DNA of 64,000 bases. Source: Ignavibacteria bacterium. Its GTDB lineage: Bacteria; Bacteroidota; Ignavibacteria; Kapaibacteriales; UBA4661. Both the position numbers and the translations under genes were made by a program. The stretch lies in NCBI GenBank assembly GCA_013298775.1, contig JAAFIV010000009.1, forward strand, positions 81,678-145,677. Reading direction: 5' to 3'. Each line of letters starts with the position of its first letter. Position 1 is the stretch's first letter. This document shows positions 8,001 to 16,346 of the stretch, one piece after another. A model generated the notes under the pieces. The model did not search any database. It worked only from the letters and a program-made list of their open reading frames with translations, and was not told the origin of the DNA.

Positions 8001-11000
8001 GCGCTCTACACCGTTGTTTCGGATTCCGTTATCATTGCGATTGTCGGACGCGGCGCGTCGGGTAGTGTGATAGTAACTACGCCGACTGGAACCGCTTCCC
8101 GCGCTGGATTTGTCTTCGTTCCCGCGCCCGTGATTACTCGCGTGCAGCCGAATCCTTCTACAAGCGGAACATGGGTCAGTATCGTTGGTTCGGGCTTTCT
8201 TGGTGCGCACACGGTGAGCTTTGGCTCCAGTGTAAATCCCGTTTCTGCACCATCGTTTGTAGTGTGGTCGGATTCGCTCATTCGCGCCGTTTTGCCAACC
8301 TTTCCTACGACCATCAACGGCTCAGTTTTTGTCAGCACCTCTGGTGGCACGGCTTCTCTTGCTGATGTAAGTATTCTTCTCCCGAGAACGACGCTTCCGC
8401 CAAGCACAAGTGGCACAATGACAACAGGCACAATGACAACAGGAACAATGACGACCACAAGCGGCACAATGACCATGACCAATGGCACAATTGCTGTAAG
8501 TACAGGAACAACGCCGACATCCTCAACGCAAGCAACCGTCACGCTTCCACCGCCAAGCATTACTGCCATTGCGCCTTCGCGCTGTCTTTCGCCTTTGCGC
8601 CCTGTTACAATCACGGGGACGGGCTTTGTCAATGTAGTGGATGTCAAATGCGGTATCGTCGGGCGTAGCATGATTGCCGTGCGTGCCTTCACCGTGCAAT
8701 CGGCAACGCAAATGACTGTTACGCTGCAAGGTGATTTTGGCTCGGCACTTTCCCTCTCGGATTTTGGCATCAGTATCAGCACCACCACTGGCACCGCAAC
8801 GCGAAGCGGCTTGCATTACGTCGTGCGTCCGCCGTCCATCACCGCCTTTACGCCGTCGCTGGCTGCTGCTGGCGAGCGCGTGAGCATCGTCGGAACGGGC
8901 TTTTCGTGTGCTGAACTCGTGCAGTTTGTTGGCACAGCAAGCAGCGTTAATGCGCAGTTTACGGTTGTTTCTGATTCGCTTATTTTTGTAAATGTCCCAA
9001 ATGGTGCGCCTTCTGGAACGGTGCGCGTTGTTACTTCGACGGGCGTAGCAGAACGTGGCGGTTTTGTGCTTGGGCAAACGCTGGGTAATCTGCTCCCCAG
9101 CATCACCAGCTTCACGCCAAGTACAGCTATTGGCGGCACGACGGTTGTTTTGACAGGAACAAACTTTAGCGGAACAAGCACGAGTGGCTCGTTTACGACA
9201 ACTGCCGTCAGCATCGGCGGCGTGGCAGTGCCATTTACCGTGATTTCTCCCACACAAATTACTGTGCGCATTCCCGAAAACTTCTCCGCGCCAAGCGGCG
9301 ACATCCGCGTAACTACGCCCGGTGGAACGGTGTCGGCGCAAGGATTTACCTTTATTCCCGCGCCCGTTATCACGGACTTTACACCCGCGCGAGCCGCACA
9401 AAATGGCGAAGTGCGCATCACGGGACGCAATTTCACGGGCGCGACCAGCGTTCTTTTTGGCGAAGTCAGTACCGCCTCGTTCCGCGTTGTTGCGGATTCG
9501 GTTATCGTCGCAACGCTCGGACGCGGCGCGTCGGGACTAGTTACCGTCATAACGCCGGGCGGAACAGCGCGTCGTTTGGGCTTTATCTACCTCTATCCGC
9601 CGACGATTGCAGGATTTACCCCAACGTCTGCCTCAAGTGGCTCGGTAGTCGTGATTACAGGCGCGAATTTCAGCGTGAATGATGGTTTTTCCGCTTTCAG
9701 TGCCGAGCGCGTTACCTTTGGCGGCGTTCCAGCGTTCTCCTTCACGGTGGATTCTCCAACCCGCATCACAGCTCGGCTTGGCGCAGGAACAACGGGTTCG
9801 GTGGAAGTGAGTACGCAGCACGGAACAGCAACGCGAGCAGGATTTACGCTGCTTTCGCCGCCTTCTCCGCAAACAAGCACTAGCACCACAACACCAACCA
9901 TGCCCGACGCACCGCGTATCTTGGGCTTCTCGCCCGCTTCGGCAACGATTGGCAGCGTGGTGGTGATTACGGGAACAGGTTTTAGCGGTGCGGGTTTCGC
10001 GGCGCAATCGGTGTCGTTTGGTGGTGTGCGAGCGCAAGCGTTTTCCATTATTTCCCCGACGGAAATTCGCGCTGTTGTTGGCGCGGGCGCGTCGGGCAGT
10101 GTGAGCGTTCAAACACCGCATGGCAGCAGCAGTTTTCAAGGATTTACCTTTATTGCTCCGCCCGAACCCGCCATTTTAGGCTTCTCGCCCGCAAGCGGCG
10201 CGGCGGGTGATACGGTCGTTATTCGCGGGCGCAATCTCCGCACCACATCAAGCGTCAGCATTGCGGGCGATGGTGGCTCGGTGAATGCTGCATCGTTTGT
10301 GGTGAGCGGCGATACGCTCGTTACTGCCGTTTTGGGCAACGGACAGGCATTTACTTTCGGCACATTCCGCCTCACCACGCTGGGCGGCACGGCGCAAGCA
10401 ACGGGCTTTACCTACTTTGCCGCGCCTGTGATTACCTCGTTTTCTCCTGCTGTGGCGGGCGAAGGCGATGCTGTTGTTATCAATGGTTCAGGTTTTACGG
10501 GGCTGACGGCGGTGTCCTTTGGCGGCACGGCGGCACGGTCGTTTACGGTGAACTCGGATAGCCGCATCACGGCTCAGGTTGCGCTGGGTGCGACGGGCGC
10601 AGTGAGCGTGATTGGACGCGGCGGCTCTGCTTCGCGGACAGGCTTTACGTTTGCTCCGCAGCCCGTCATTACACGCTTCCAGCGAGATTCGGCGCGGGCG
10701 GGCGATACCGTTACCATTTCTGGAAGCGGCTTTATGGCAGTGTCGTATCTGCGCTTTGGCGGCGTGAATGCTGCCAGCTACCGCATCGTTTCTGATTCGG
10801 TCATTCGCGCCGTTCCCGCAACAACAGGCGCAAGCGGAGAAATTACGCTCGAAACGCCTGGCGGAACGGCTCGCCGTGCGGGATTCACCTTCCTCGCGCC
10901 CTTGCCGACCATTACGCAATTTACCCCGCAACAAGCAAGCGTGGGCGATATTGTGAACATTTTCGGAACAAATTTTACAGGAACAACCGCCGTGCGCTTC

Positions 11001-12497
11001 GGCGGACGAGCGGCGGCTTCCTTTGTGATAAATTCCCCAACGCAAATAACGGCGCGGGTTGCAAATGGCACGTCGGGTTCGGTAACGGTCGTAACGCCCG
11101 GCGGCACAGCAACGCTCGCAGGGTTTGTCTTTATTCCTGCTCCGCCGCGTATTCGCTCGTTTGCGCCCGCCAGCGTCGGCGCAGGAACAACAATGACCAT
11201 TCTTGGCTCGGATTTCTCTGGCGCGACGGCGGTGCGCTTTGGAACAACGTCGGTAACGTCCTTCAACGTGATTGGCGATTCTACAATCACGGTGCGTGTG
11301 CCGAATGTGGGCGCGGCGAGCGTGGTGCTTGATATTGCGGTGGTTTCGCCAAGCGGCACAGGCACAGCAAGCGGCTTCCGTTATCTGCCCGCGCCCGTGA
11401 TTACGAGCTTTACGCCGCAAATTGCCGCCTCTGGCGCGACCGTGCGCATTGTGGGAACGGGCTTTGCGTCTATCTCGGCGGTACGTTTTGGTGGCGCGAA
11501 TGCACAAGGGTTTGTGATTGATTCCGACACGCAAATTTCGGCGATTGTCGGCGCGAATGCCGTGTCGGGCGCAGTGAGCGTGGTGAGTTCGACGGGAACG
11601 GCTTCCTTGAATGGATTTATGTTTGTTCCGCCGGCTTCGTTGGAAATGCTGCTCGCAGATTTCAACCCAAAAACCGCACCATCGGGCGCAGTGGTAACGC
11701 TGCGTGGCGCGAATTTCCGTGAAGTGGTGAATGTAGAATTTGGCGGCGTTCCCGCGCAATCTTTCGCGCTACTTTCGCCAACAACGATTACGGCGATTGT
11801 CGGCACGGGCGCGAGCGGCGCGGTGCGGCTTGTAACGCGCTCTACGACGCTGAGTACGGCGGGATTTGTGTTTGTTCCCGCGCCCGTGATTACGAGCTTC
11901 GCACCGCAAAGTGCAAGCGCAGGAACGGTGGTGGTGATTACGGGACGCAACTTCACGGGCGTGGGCGCAGTGAGTTTTGGCGGAACGGCAGTGAGTTTCA
12001 CGATTGACTCCGACACACGCATTTCTGCTCGCATCAGCATCGGCTCGACGGGCGCGGTCAGCGTAACGGGTCCAGGCGGAACTGGCACACTTGCTGGCTT
12101 CCGCTTTGTTGGCGCGTCGTCGTTCTTCAGTTCGTCGTTTGATACTTCCATTCCAGACGACAAGCACACATCAACGCTGGCAAACAACACAACGGCGGTG
12201 AATGACGCAGAGGACGCATCAAACCTGAGCATTCGCCTCTTCCCGAACCCTGCACGGCAAACAGTATCGGTGGCGGTAAATATCCCCGAAGGCGCACAGC
12301 ATCTGGTCTTGACGCTGCGCGATGTATTGGGCGTACCGCATGTTGTGAAGTCTCTCACAGTGAAATCCCTCACGCTGCAACGCGGACAGAAAGCGGAAAC
12401 GGCACTCAATCTGGAGACATTGCCATCAGGAGTGTATTTCCTTGAAGTCCGCACGAATACTGGTCAGGTGGGATTGCAGAAATTAGTAAAAGAGTAA
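5046..12497 (+). CDS. Giant secreted Kelch/NHL/TIG-repeat protein with T9SS sorting domain
   Basis: A 2483-residue protein, probably exported and anchored to the cell surface. Domains in order: signal peptide ending LFCLLPLFAQ (about residue 41); Kelch-like repeats (about 45-400: VVGGR, IVFGGR, WHSMVQW); one TIG/IPT domain (about 409-485); an NHL-type propeller (about 490-765, repeated IYKISPTG, NVYVSS, GNVYVAS); then 18 more TIG domains (about 778-2360), each opening with an APVITSFxP-like strand and a VxIxGxxF strand; a Thr/Gly/Met-rich linker (about 1118-1157); and a type A C-terminal sorting domain beginning LSIRLFPNPA and ending GLQKLVKE. TIG domains are known in adhesins and extracellular carbohydrate-binding proteins; an adhesion role here is inference. 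A terminator follows immediately. Long frames on the opposite strand are shadows of the repeats. Confidence 0.9.
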   Translation: MQSSLFLKRSAAHVFARYVFVRYSISVSLLFLFCLLPLFAQRTPTWQRFGALQQARHSFVAHKITAEQAIIVGGYVNSSGVYNGTPTERCEILDAEKRTITEGPAMNDARAEFPSVIMPDGTLVVVSGNGRAGVVSSVEIFSAQTNTWTRSGDLIIARRQHAACAINNDEILVVGGRLNNLNTIAAAEIFNIRTGQSRRIAEFPSPINSGVATLSANGRPIVFGGRSGGGTSSRTTALYEYNERNNQWNIVGTLGAAVQSVQILRSADGTLFASGGTTREASVPLGGTKSVSVESPTGFRHISSMQADRVWHSMVQWSKDSLVTIGGLDNNNAPTKTADWINISNNQSSVASAMTEAHSHGAAISLPVVGAKGNVVKPRVFMISGFTSGLRETSSVEVLEIDTVAVMPPSISSFTPIRGTSGTVMTITGNGFGGVTTVTIGGVPVRSFTVDAPTQITAILGTVASGDVRVVNSRGTVSRNGFVFALPGRVTTVASGLGRGVYSIVQDEQKNFYIPAQDQGIIYKISPTGVATRFYTVPPIYCTFTGGITRDKAGNIYVGYTCQGKILKISPDGQQVSTFYDNKVFSAIYDMDVDEDGNIWAICDHDTDEKDQVLKFTPDGKKTIVYEGSLIAVPASMKLDGRGNVYVSSQRHHSIVKISACGTASVFYKGPLTSNPQSMVIGESGNVYVASNYPANGNPGHIVTKITPTGEASIFAGTSVAGHRDGGLNDAQFNGPCGLIFTKEGDMYMTDYYSGYLRKITGVGELPLNNDIKLYPGPQFTDFSPKSGVSGTAITIRGTNLSCVKDVSIGGVSVASFTIIADNEIRAVVGVGATGAVRLTAPTGAVSQDRFTFLAAPTITEFSPTMVGIGATVVITGTNFTGATSVRFGGVESTLFTVNSDTQITAIVPAGATNASVSVQTPAGIATRSGLIPTQAPTITSFTVSDGAASMGDTVVIRGRNFTGATSVRFGAVSTSATASTAVNAALYTVVSDSVIIAIVGRGASGSVIVTTPTGTASRAGFVFVPAPVITRVQPNPSTSGTWVSIVGSGFLGAHTVSFGSSVNPVSAPSFVVWSDSLIRAVLPTFPTTINGSVFVSTSGGTASLADVSILLPRTTLPPSTSGTMTTGTMTTGTMTTTSGTMTMTNGTIAVSTGTTPTSSTQATVTLPPPSITAIAPSRCLSPLRPVTITGTGFVNVVDVKCGIVGRSMIAVRAFTVQSATQMTVTLQGDFGSALSLSDFGISISTTTGTATRSGLHYVVRPPSITAFTPSLAAAGERVSIVGTGFSCAELVQFVGTASSVNAQFTVVSDSLIFVNVPNGAPSGTVRVVTSTGVAERGGFVLGQTLGNLLPSITSFTPSTAIGGTTVVLTGTNFSGTSTSGSFTTTAVSIGGVAVPFTVISPTQITVRIPENFSAPSGDIRVTTPGGTVSAQGFTFIPAPVITDFTPARAAQNGEVRITGRNFTGATSVLFGEVSTASFRVVADSVIVATLGRGASGLVTVITPGGTARRLGFIYLYPPTIAGFTPTSASSGSVVVITGANFSVNDGFSAFSAERVTFGGVPAFSFTVDSPTRITARLGAGTTGSVEVSTQHGTATRAGFTLLSPPSPQTSTSTTTPTMPDAPRILGFSPASATIGSVVVITGTGFSGAGFAAQSVSFGGVRAQAFSIISPTEIRAVVGAGASGSVSVQTPHGSSSFQGFTFIAPPEPAILGFSPASGAAGDTVVIRGRNLRTTSSVSIAGDGGSVNAASFVVSGDTLVTAVLGNGQAFTFGTFRLTTLGGTAQATGFTYFAAPVITSFSPAVAGEGDAVVINGSGFTGLTAVSFGGTAARSFTVNSDSRITAQVALGATGAVSVIGRGGSASRTGFTFAPQPVITRFQRDSARAGDTVTISGSGFMAVSYLRFGGVNAASYRIVSDSVIRAVPATTGASGEITLETPGGTARRAGFTFLAPLPTITQFTPQQASVGDIVNIFGTNFTGTTAVRFGGRAAASFVINSPTQITARVANGTSGSVTVVTPGGTATLAGFVFIPAPPRIRSFAPASVGAGTTMTILGSDFSGATAVRFGTTSVTSFNVIGDSTITVRVPNVGAASVVLDIAVVSPSGTGTASGFRYLPAPVITSFTPQIAASGATVRIVGTGFASISAVRFGGANAQGFVIDSDTQISAIVGANAVSGAVSVVSSTGTASLNGFMFVPPASLEMLLADFNPKTAPSGAVVTLRGANFREVVNVEFGGVPAQSFALLSPTTITAIVGTGASGAVRLVTRSTTLSTAGFVFVPAPVITSFAPQSASAGTVVVITGRNFTGVGAVSFGGTAVSFTIDSDTRISARISIGSTGAVSVTGPGGTGTLAGFRFVGASSFFSSSFDTSIPDDKHTSTLANNTTAVNDAEDASNLSIRLFPNPARQTVSVAVNIPEGAQHLVLTLRDVLGVPHVVKSLTVKSLTLQRGQKAETALNLETLPSGVYFLEVRTNTGQVGLQKLVKE
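8395..8515 (+). repeat. Threonine-rich low-complexity tract in the giant gene
   Basis: Tandem units of roughly 12 bases (GGCACAATGACAACA and variants) encode a GTMTT-like run between TIG domains 5 and 6. It looks like a flexible linker made by short tandem duplication, and copy number may vary between strains. Confidence 0.7.
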
Positions 12498-12517
12498 AAA
12501 CAACGTATCAATACAAC

Positions 12518-12557
12518 AAAAAGCCATACGATGAGTATTTCACCGTATGGCTTTTTT
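12518..12557 (+). terminator. Terminator of the giant TIG gene
   Basis: Stem AAAAAGCCATACG / CGTATGGCTTTTTT with a 13-base loop, starting 21 bases after the stop codon. The following T-tract was the insertion target of MITE copy B. Confidence 0.85.
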
Positions 12558-12713
12558 GTTGGTAACTCGTCAGGTATATCCCCGTCGGGCGGCTGAAGAG
12601 TGCGTAAACGCTGCCTTATGGCGGGTGCGTCGCTTGCACACCACGCAGGACGGCTACTGCACTTGTGATACCAGCCGCCCGACGAGATAGTACCTGACCA
12701 GTTACTTTTGTTG
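12554..12713. mobile_element. IS66-type MITE, copy B, inserted in a terminator tail
   Basis: 144-bp element at 12562-12705, in the opposite orientation to copy A. Ends are GTAACTCGTCAGGTA and TACCTGACCAGTTAC. It is flanked by perfect 8-bp direct repeats TTTTGTTG at 12554-12561 and 12706-12713. Its interior closely matches copies A and 58169, including GCAGTAGCCGTC and GCGACGCACCCGCC read on the minus strand. Confidence 0.82.
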
Positions 12714-12768
12714 TAGGATAAGAGAATATTCGCTTCGATGACAGAAAAATCAAGAACAATAAGCACCA

Positions 12769-13266
12769 TTACTCTGAGGTTGTAGGCGCATCACACAGAA
12801 TGAGTTTTCCGTGCGTAGAATCCAATGTAAGAGAAAGCTCTTCAAGAGCTTTGGTGGCGGGAAGGCGAGTTGCCATGCCGTTTGCGGCAAATTCCGCTCC
12901 ATGACACGGGCAAATAAATTTCCGCTCGTCTTTCAACCATTGCACCGTACAGCCCGCATGAGTACAGCGTAGATTGAAAGCGCGATAGATACTGCTCGGC
13001 GTAGTAGCAGTGGCATCGTGGCGGAGAAGCACCGTTTTATCGCCAAATTGTATGGTGCGCTGCCCTTCCTGCTCAAGTTCCGCTATATTCAATGACAGCG
13101 GCTGAGGAATGACGCGCCTCTCCGACGGTGAGCGTAAAAAACGCCACACAGCAAACACGCCACTTGCGGCATATACGCTCAAAGCAATGCGCAGGGTGTT
13201 CTTCAAAAAGCCACGCCTTTCCTCGTGTTCAAGGCTTTGTGCTATTTGATTTGGTTCAGTGGTCAT
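12769..13266 (-). CDS. Membrane-anchored Rieske [2Fe-2S] protein
   Basis: 165 residues. The N-terminus has a twin-arginine-like motif, ERRGFLKNTL (about residues 16-25), followed by one hydrophobic segment, typical of Rieske proteins that keep their Tat signal as a membrane anchor. The two cluster-binding loops are intact: CTHAGC (Cys/His ligands) and CPCHGAEF (Cys/His ligands). This is the fold of the quinol-cytochrome c/b6f Rieske subunit, but no cytochrome b gene is adjacent, so its electron partners cannot be named. Upstream on the same strand is an aldo/keto reductase, with 134 bases between. Confidence 0.85.
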   Translation of the reverse strand: MTTEPNQIAQSLEHEERRGFLKNTLRIALSVYAASGVFAVWRFLRSPSERRVIPQPLSLNIAELEQEGQRTIQFGDKTVLLRHDATATTPSSIYRAFNLRCTHAGCTVQWLKDERKFICPCHGAEFAANGMATRLPATKALEELSLTLDSTHGKLILCDAPTTSE

Positions 13267-13400
13267 TGTGTTGAGCTGTTGTTGCTAAAAAAATTGAGGC
13301 TGCTTGGGTAAAAGCATACTCAAAAGCGTGTCCCAAAGCGGCTTTATGGGATTTCTGCTTCTCAAATTTCATCCTTCATCCCTCAGATTTCATCCTTTTC

Positions 13401-14318
13401 CTAAATCTGCCCAATCCAGTTACTATCGTGCTTTTGGAAGGTTTCGTGTAAGCGTTGAACGAGTGCGGGGGGCAGCACACCATCGTTTACTTGTTCGATA
13501 TTGCGTTGTAGATTATTTGTGTTAGCAGTGCCAACAATTGCGGTCGTAACGCCTTCGGTGAACGTAGAAAAGCGCAGGGTAAGATTATCCCACGACAAGC
13601 CACTTTCCTGAACAAGAGTGTGCATCTGCATTGTGGTCATGCGCTCCCAGTAGGTTTCTGCGTAATTCCCTACTGGACGCTCGTTATATCGCCACGGCGC
13701 ATTGCCCAAAGGACGTTTCGCAATCACGCCGATACCAGCCGCCTTTGCTTTTGGGAGCAACGAGAAAATTCCGCGTTGGTCGAAGGGATTTACGGATGTT
13801 TCAATAACCTGAAAACGCTTCGTGGATACGGCAAATTCCAAGTCCTCATTTTCGCCCGAATAGCCGATAGCTAGGAGCTTTCCCGACTGTACATTTTCTT
13901 CCAATGCTTCAAGCAAGCCCGGACGCTCCAGCGTGGCTTTGGGGCAGGAATGAAGCAACATGACATCCAGATAGTCCGTGCGCATGAGGCGGAGAGCCAT
14001 ATCTATCCCTGCATGAATGCTCATTGGTGTCCAATCTTCATAACCCGGAACACTGTAACCGCACTTCGAGACCAACACAAAATCTTTTCGGCGATACGAC
14101 AAATGCCGCCCAATGCGCTCCTCCGACATGCCATAGCCGCGAGCAGTATCTATCAGGGTTACACCCAAATCAACAGCACGATTCAGGATAGTACCAGCCT
14201 CATTTTCCGTCATATTTGTCCCGCCGATATGCCCCGCACCAAAGCCAAGCGCGGAAGCGGGAAGTTTCGAGCCGCCCAAAAGTGGACGTTTAGGAGAAGA
14301 AAGTTCTGTAAACTGCAT
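13401..14318 (-). CDS. Aldo/keto reductase family protein
   Basis: NAD(P)H-dependent oxidoreductase with a TIM-barrel fold, about 305 residues from the ATG at 14318. The family tetrad is visible: Asp in TLIDTARGYG, the Tyr of that motif, Lys in VLVSKCG, and the His region in MLLHSC. The C-terminal cofactor region IVGTANTNNLQRNI is present. The arrangement resembles the L-galactose-dehydrogenase-like/YajO branch, but the substrate is unknown. The longer frame reaching 14504 is rejected because its first 60 residues come from an intergenic hairpin repeat. Confidence 0.88.
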   Translation of the reverse strand: MQFTELSSPKRPLLGGSKLPASALGFGAGHIGGTNMTENEAGTILNRAVDLGVTLIDTARGYGMSEERIGRHLSYRRKDFVLVSKCGYSVPGYEDWTPMSIHAGIDMALRLMRTDYLDVMLLHSCPKATLERPGLLEALEENVQSGKLLAIGYSGENEDLEFAVSTKRFQVIETSVNPFDQRGIFSLLPKAKAAGIGVIAKRPLGNAPWRYNERPVGNYAETYWERMTTMQMHTLVQESGLSWDNLTLRFSTFTEGVTTAIVGTANTNNLQRNIEQVNDGVLPPALVQRLHETFQKHDSNWIGQI

Positions 14319-14396
14319 GGAATCTGCCTTTGGAAAATGTATGAAAAATTCTAACAAGGTAAGGAATGAAAGCAAAATAAATGGATGAACTTCTTT

Positions 14397-14485
14397 CGGC
14401 TTCGGCACACGCAGACACTCTTGTCTGCGCCACTTGTACAATCGGGAAAAAGAGGCGCAGACAAGAGTGTCTGCGCTACCGAAGA
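14397..14485. repeat. REP-like paired hairpin upstream of the aldo/keto reductase
   Basis: Inverted units GCAGACACTCTTGTCTGCGC and GCGCAGACAAGAGTGTCTGC separated by about 25 bases. It belongs to the GGTAGCGCAGACA family. The rest of the 14319-14641 gap shows nothing recognisable. Confidence 0.75.
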
Positions 14486-14641
14486 GCGGGTTATGCACAA
14501 TCATTAACTCACATTGGTATCAGAGCTTAATCTGTATAATTTCTAATAGACATTCACGTTACAAATGTGGCTTAGAATGGATGTACAGCGATACATCCGC
14601 TTCAAGATACATCTGCTTCAACTAACGAGAATTCGGTGGAA

Positions 14642-15673
14642 TTACTCATGCCGCGAATCCAGCTTATCCTTGTACCACGCATACATCCGCGTAATGCCTT
14701 CTTCCAAGCCGATGCGTGGTACAAATCCCGTGAGTGCCTTGATTTTACTCGTGTCTGGGCTACGACGGGCGGGTGAGCCGGGCGTGTCGGGAAGTTCATT
14801 CAGTGAAATCGTTTTGCCCATCACCTGCGCAACAGTTTTTACCAAATCGCGGATGGAAATTTCCTGTTCGGAATTGCCGATGTTGATGATTTCGCCTTGT
14901 GTTGCGGCGTGTTCCGTTACGAGAATGGTAGATTTTACTGCATCATCAATGTAGCAAAAAGCGCGTGTGTGCGTGGGCGAAGCAACGTCAATAACTGCAT
15001 TTTCACTTGCTGCACTTTTGTCTCGAATTTTCAAGAACATTTCTGGTAACACGTGTAAATATCCCATGCGTGGACCATAGACGTTGTGAAAGCGCACTAC
15101 GGTAAAAGGGATATTGTATAAGCGTCCGTAGTTGAAGCAAATGGATTCACCGTACATTTTACTCAGCATATAGGTTGTGCGCGGCGAAGTGATGTCGTCC
15201 AGCGTCAGATGCTCGGTTTCAGGCGTGGGAACAGTGATGCCAAAATGCTTCAGCGTACCAGCGTAAATCTCGCTTGTGCTGGAGAAAAGAATGCGCTTCA
15301 AGTTCGGTAATTGTTTGGCGTATTCAAACAAATACAAGGTGGAAATGGCGTTCACAAACAAGACTTTATCAGGCTTTTCCATGACATTGCGCACACCAAT
15401 CACTGCTGCTAAGTGGTAAATGTAGTCAAAGTTTTTTGGCAAGGTCGCGAAGAATGCAGCATCGGTAACGTCGCCTTGAATAAACTGAACGTTTGGGCGG
15501 TCAAGAACCTCCTGCAAGTCAGCATCCACGCGCCCGCGAGCGAAATTATCAACAAGCGTAATCGTGTTGTTTGGATGTTCCGAAAGTGTGCGTGTAATGG
15601 CGTGTCCGATGAACCCCGCGCCGCCAGTGATGAGGATGTGTGTTTGAACGTTTGACAAAGGAATCTCCTTCAT
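14642..15673 (-). CDS. NAD-dependent nucleotide-sugar epimerase/dehydratase
   Basis: Extended short-chain dehydrogenase, about 343 residues. It has the cofactor motif ITGGAGFIG (about residues 13-21), a Ser region SSTSEIYAG, and the catalytic pair in YMLSKMYGE (YxxxK). Substrate-domain motifs VVRFHNVYGP and RAFCYIDDAV are typical of UDP-glucuronate decarboxylase, UDP-glucose 4-epimerase and dTDP-glucose dehydratase relatives; the exact sugar is not assigned. The ATG at 15673 was chosen because it starts just before the Rossmann strand; the upstream frame adds a lysine-rich stretch with no domain. It ends a possible operon with the Uma2 gene (40 bases upstream) and the TPR gene. A role in surface polysaccharide synthesis is inferred. 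Confidence 0.85.
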   Translation of the reverse strand: MKEIPLSNVQTHILITGGAGFIGHAITRTLSEHPNNTITLVDNFARGRVDADLQEVLDRPNVQFIQGDVTDAAFFATLPKNFDYIYHLAAVIGVRNVMEKPDKVLFVNAISTLYLFEYAKQLPNLKRILFSSTSEIYAGTLKHFGITVPTPETEHLTLDDITSPRTTYMLSKMYGESICFNYGRLYNIPFTVVRFHNVYGPRMGYLHVLPEMFLKIRDKSAASENAVIDVASPTHTRAFCYIDDAVKSTILVTEHAATQGEIINIGNSEQEISIRDLVKTVAQVMGKTISLNELPDTPGSPARRSPDTSKIKALTGFVPRIGLEEGITRMYAWYKDKLDSRHE

Positions 15674-15713
15674 GGAATTTTCTTGTGAATTTTTTTTAAT
15701 TTTTTTGTGAATT

Positions 15714-16307
15714 TTATGAATGATACATTTCTGTAAGGCGCACAGTTGCTTGCACGGAGGCAAATTCAACAACGCCATTTTCGCTTTCAATCAGTTCCCA
15801 GCGTCCATGTGCATTCTTGCGGAAAAGTTGTACAAAAGGCTGCTCTGGCTCGAAGTATGCAATCTCTTCTAAGGACGGAATGCTGCGGTAATATTCAAAT
15901 TTGCGTGTCAAATCAAAATCTGCTGTCGAAGGCGAGAGAATTTCAATGATGACGGTTGGATTCAGCAATTCTCGCTTTCCAGCGTCGTTGTAGGCGGCTT
16001 CACCGCGTACGATAGTTACATCGGGATAAACGTAGCGATTGTAAGTGGGAATCATTATTTTGAGATTGCTTCCAAACACTCTCGCTGTTCCTCGCACTTG
16101 CGTCAAAAGCGCAGAAGCAAGAGCAATGCTGAGTTCTTCGTGGTATCCAGTATTTCTGGGCATAGCAATAATATCTCCATTGTGAAATTCGTGGCGTTCT
16201 TCGCTTGCATTCTCAAATGCCAAATACTCTTCCACAGTCGCGCCTGTGCGCACGATGCGAGCTTCTTCCTCAAAAACCGCTTCAATGCTTGTGTTTGGTA
16301 GTGTCAT
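15714..16307 (-). CDS. Uma2-family (DUF820) putative restriction-fold nuclease
   Basis: 197 residues. The Uma2 signature is visible: VEEYLAFENASEERHEFHNGDI near the N-terminus, HEELSIALASAL, YPDVTIVRG (conserved PD) and the VIIEILSPSTADFDLTRKFEYYR block, whose E...K spacing matches the PD-(D/E)xK fold. The family is abundant in cyanobacteria and some Bacteroidota, often in multiple copies, and its function is not established. It lies 39 bases from the TPR gene and 40 bases from the epimerase gene, all on the minus strand. Confidence 0.88.
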   Translation of the reverse strand: MTLPNTSIEAVFEEEARIVRTGATVEEYLAFENASEERHEFHNGDIIAMPRNTGYHEELSIALASALLTQVRGTARVFGSNLKIMIPTYNRYVYPDVTIVRGEAAYNDAGKRELLNPTVIIEILSPSTADFDLTRKFEYYRSIPSLEEIAYFEPEQPFVQLFRKNAHGRWELIESENGVVEFASVQATVRLTEMYHS

Positions 16308-16346
16308 TGTGTTTCTCCTTTATGAAGATAATTTCTCTGCAATATA

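Noticed and set aside
8395..8515. CRISPR-like tandem array
   Set aside because: The units are about 12 bases, imperfect, without spacers, and in frame in a coding gene.
10488..11759. Long minus-strand open frame (423 aa) in the giant TIG gene, with others at 8006-8794 and 11381-12454
   Set aside because: The protein is Arg/His/Cys-rich with no fold character; such antisense frames arise from the codon bias of repeated Gly/Thr/Ala-rich TIG domains.
14319..14504. N-terminal extension of the aldo/keto reductase
   Set aside because: It translates the REP hairpin; the family fold begins right after the ATG at 14318.
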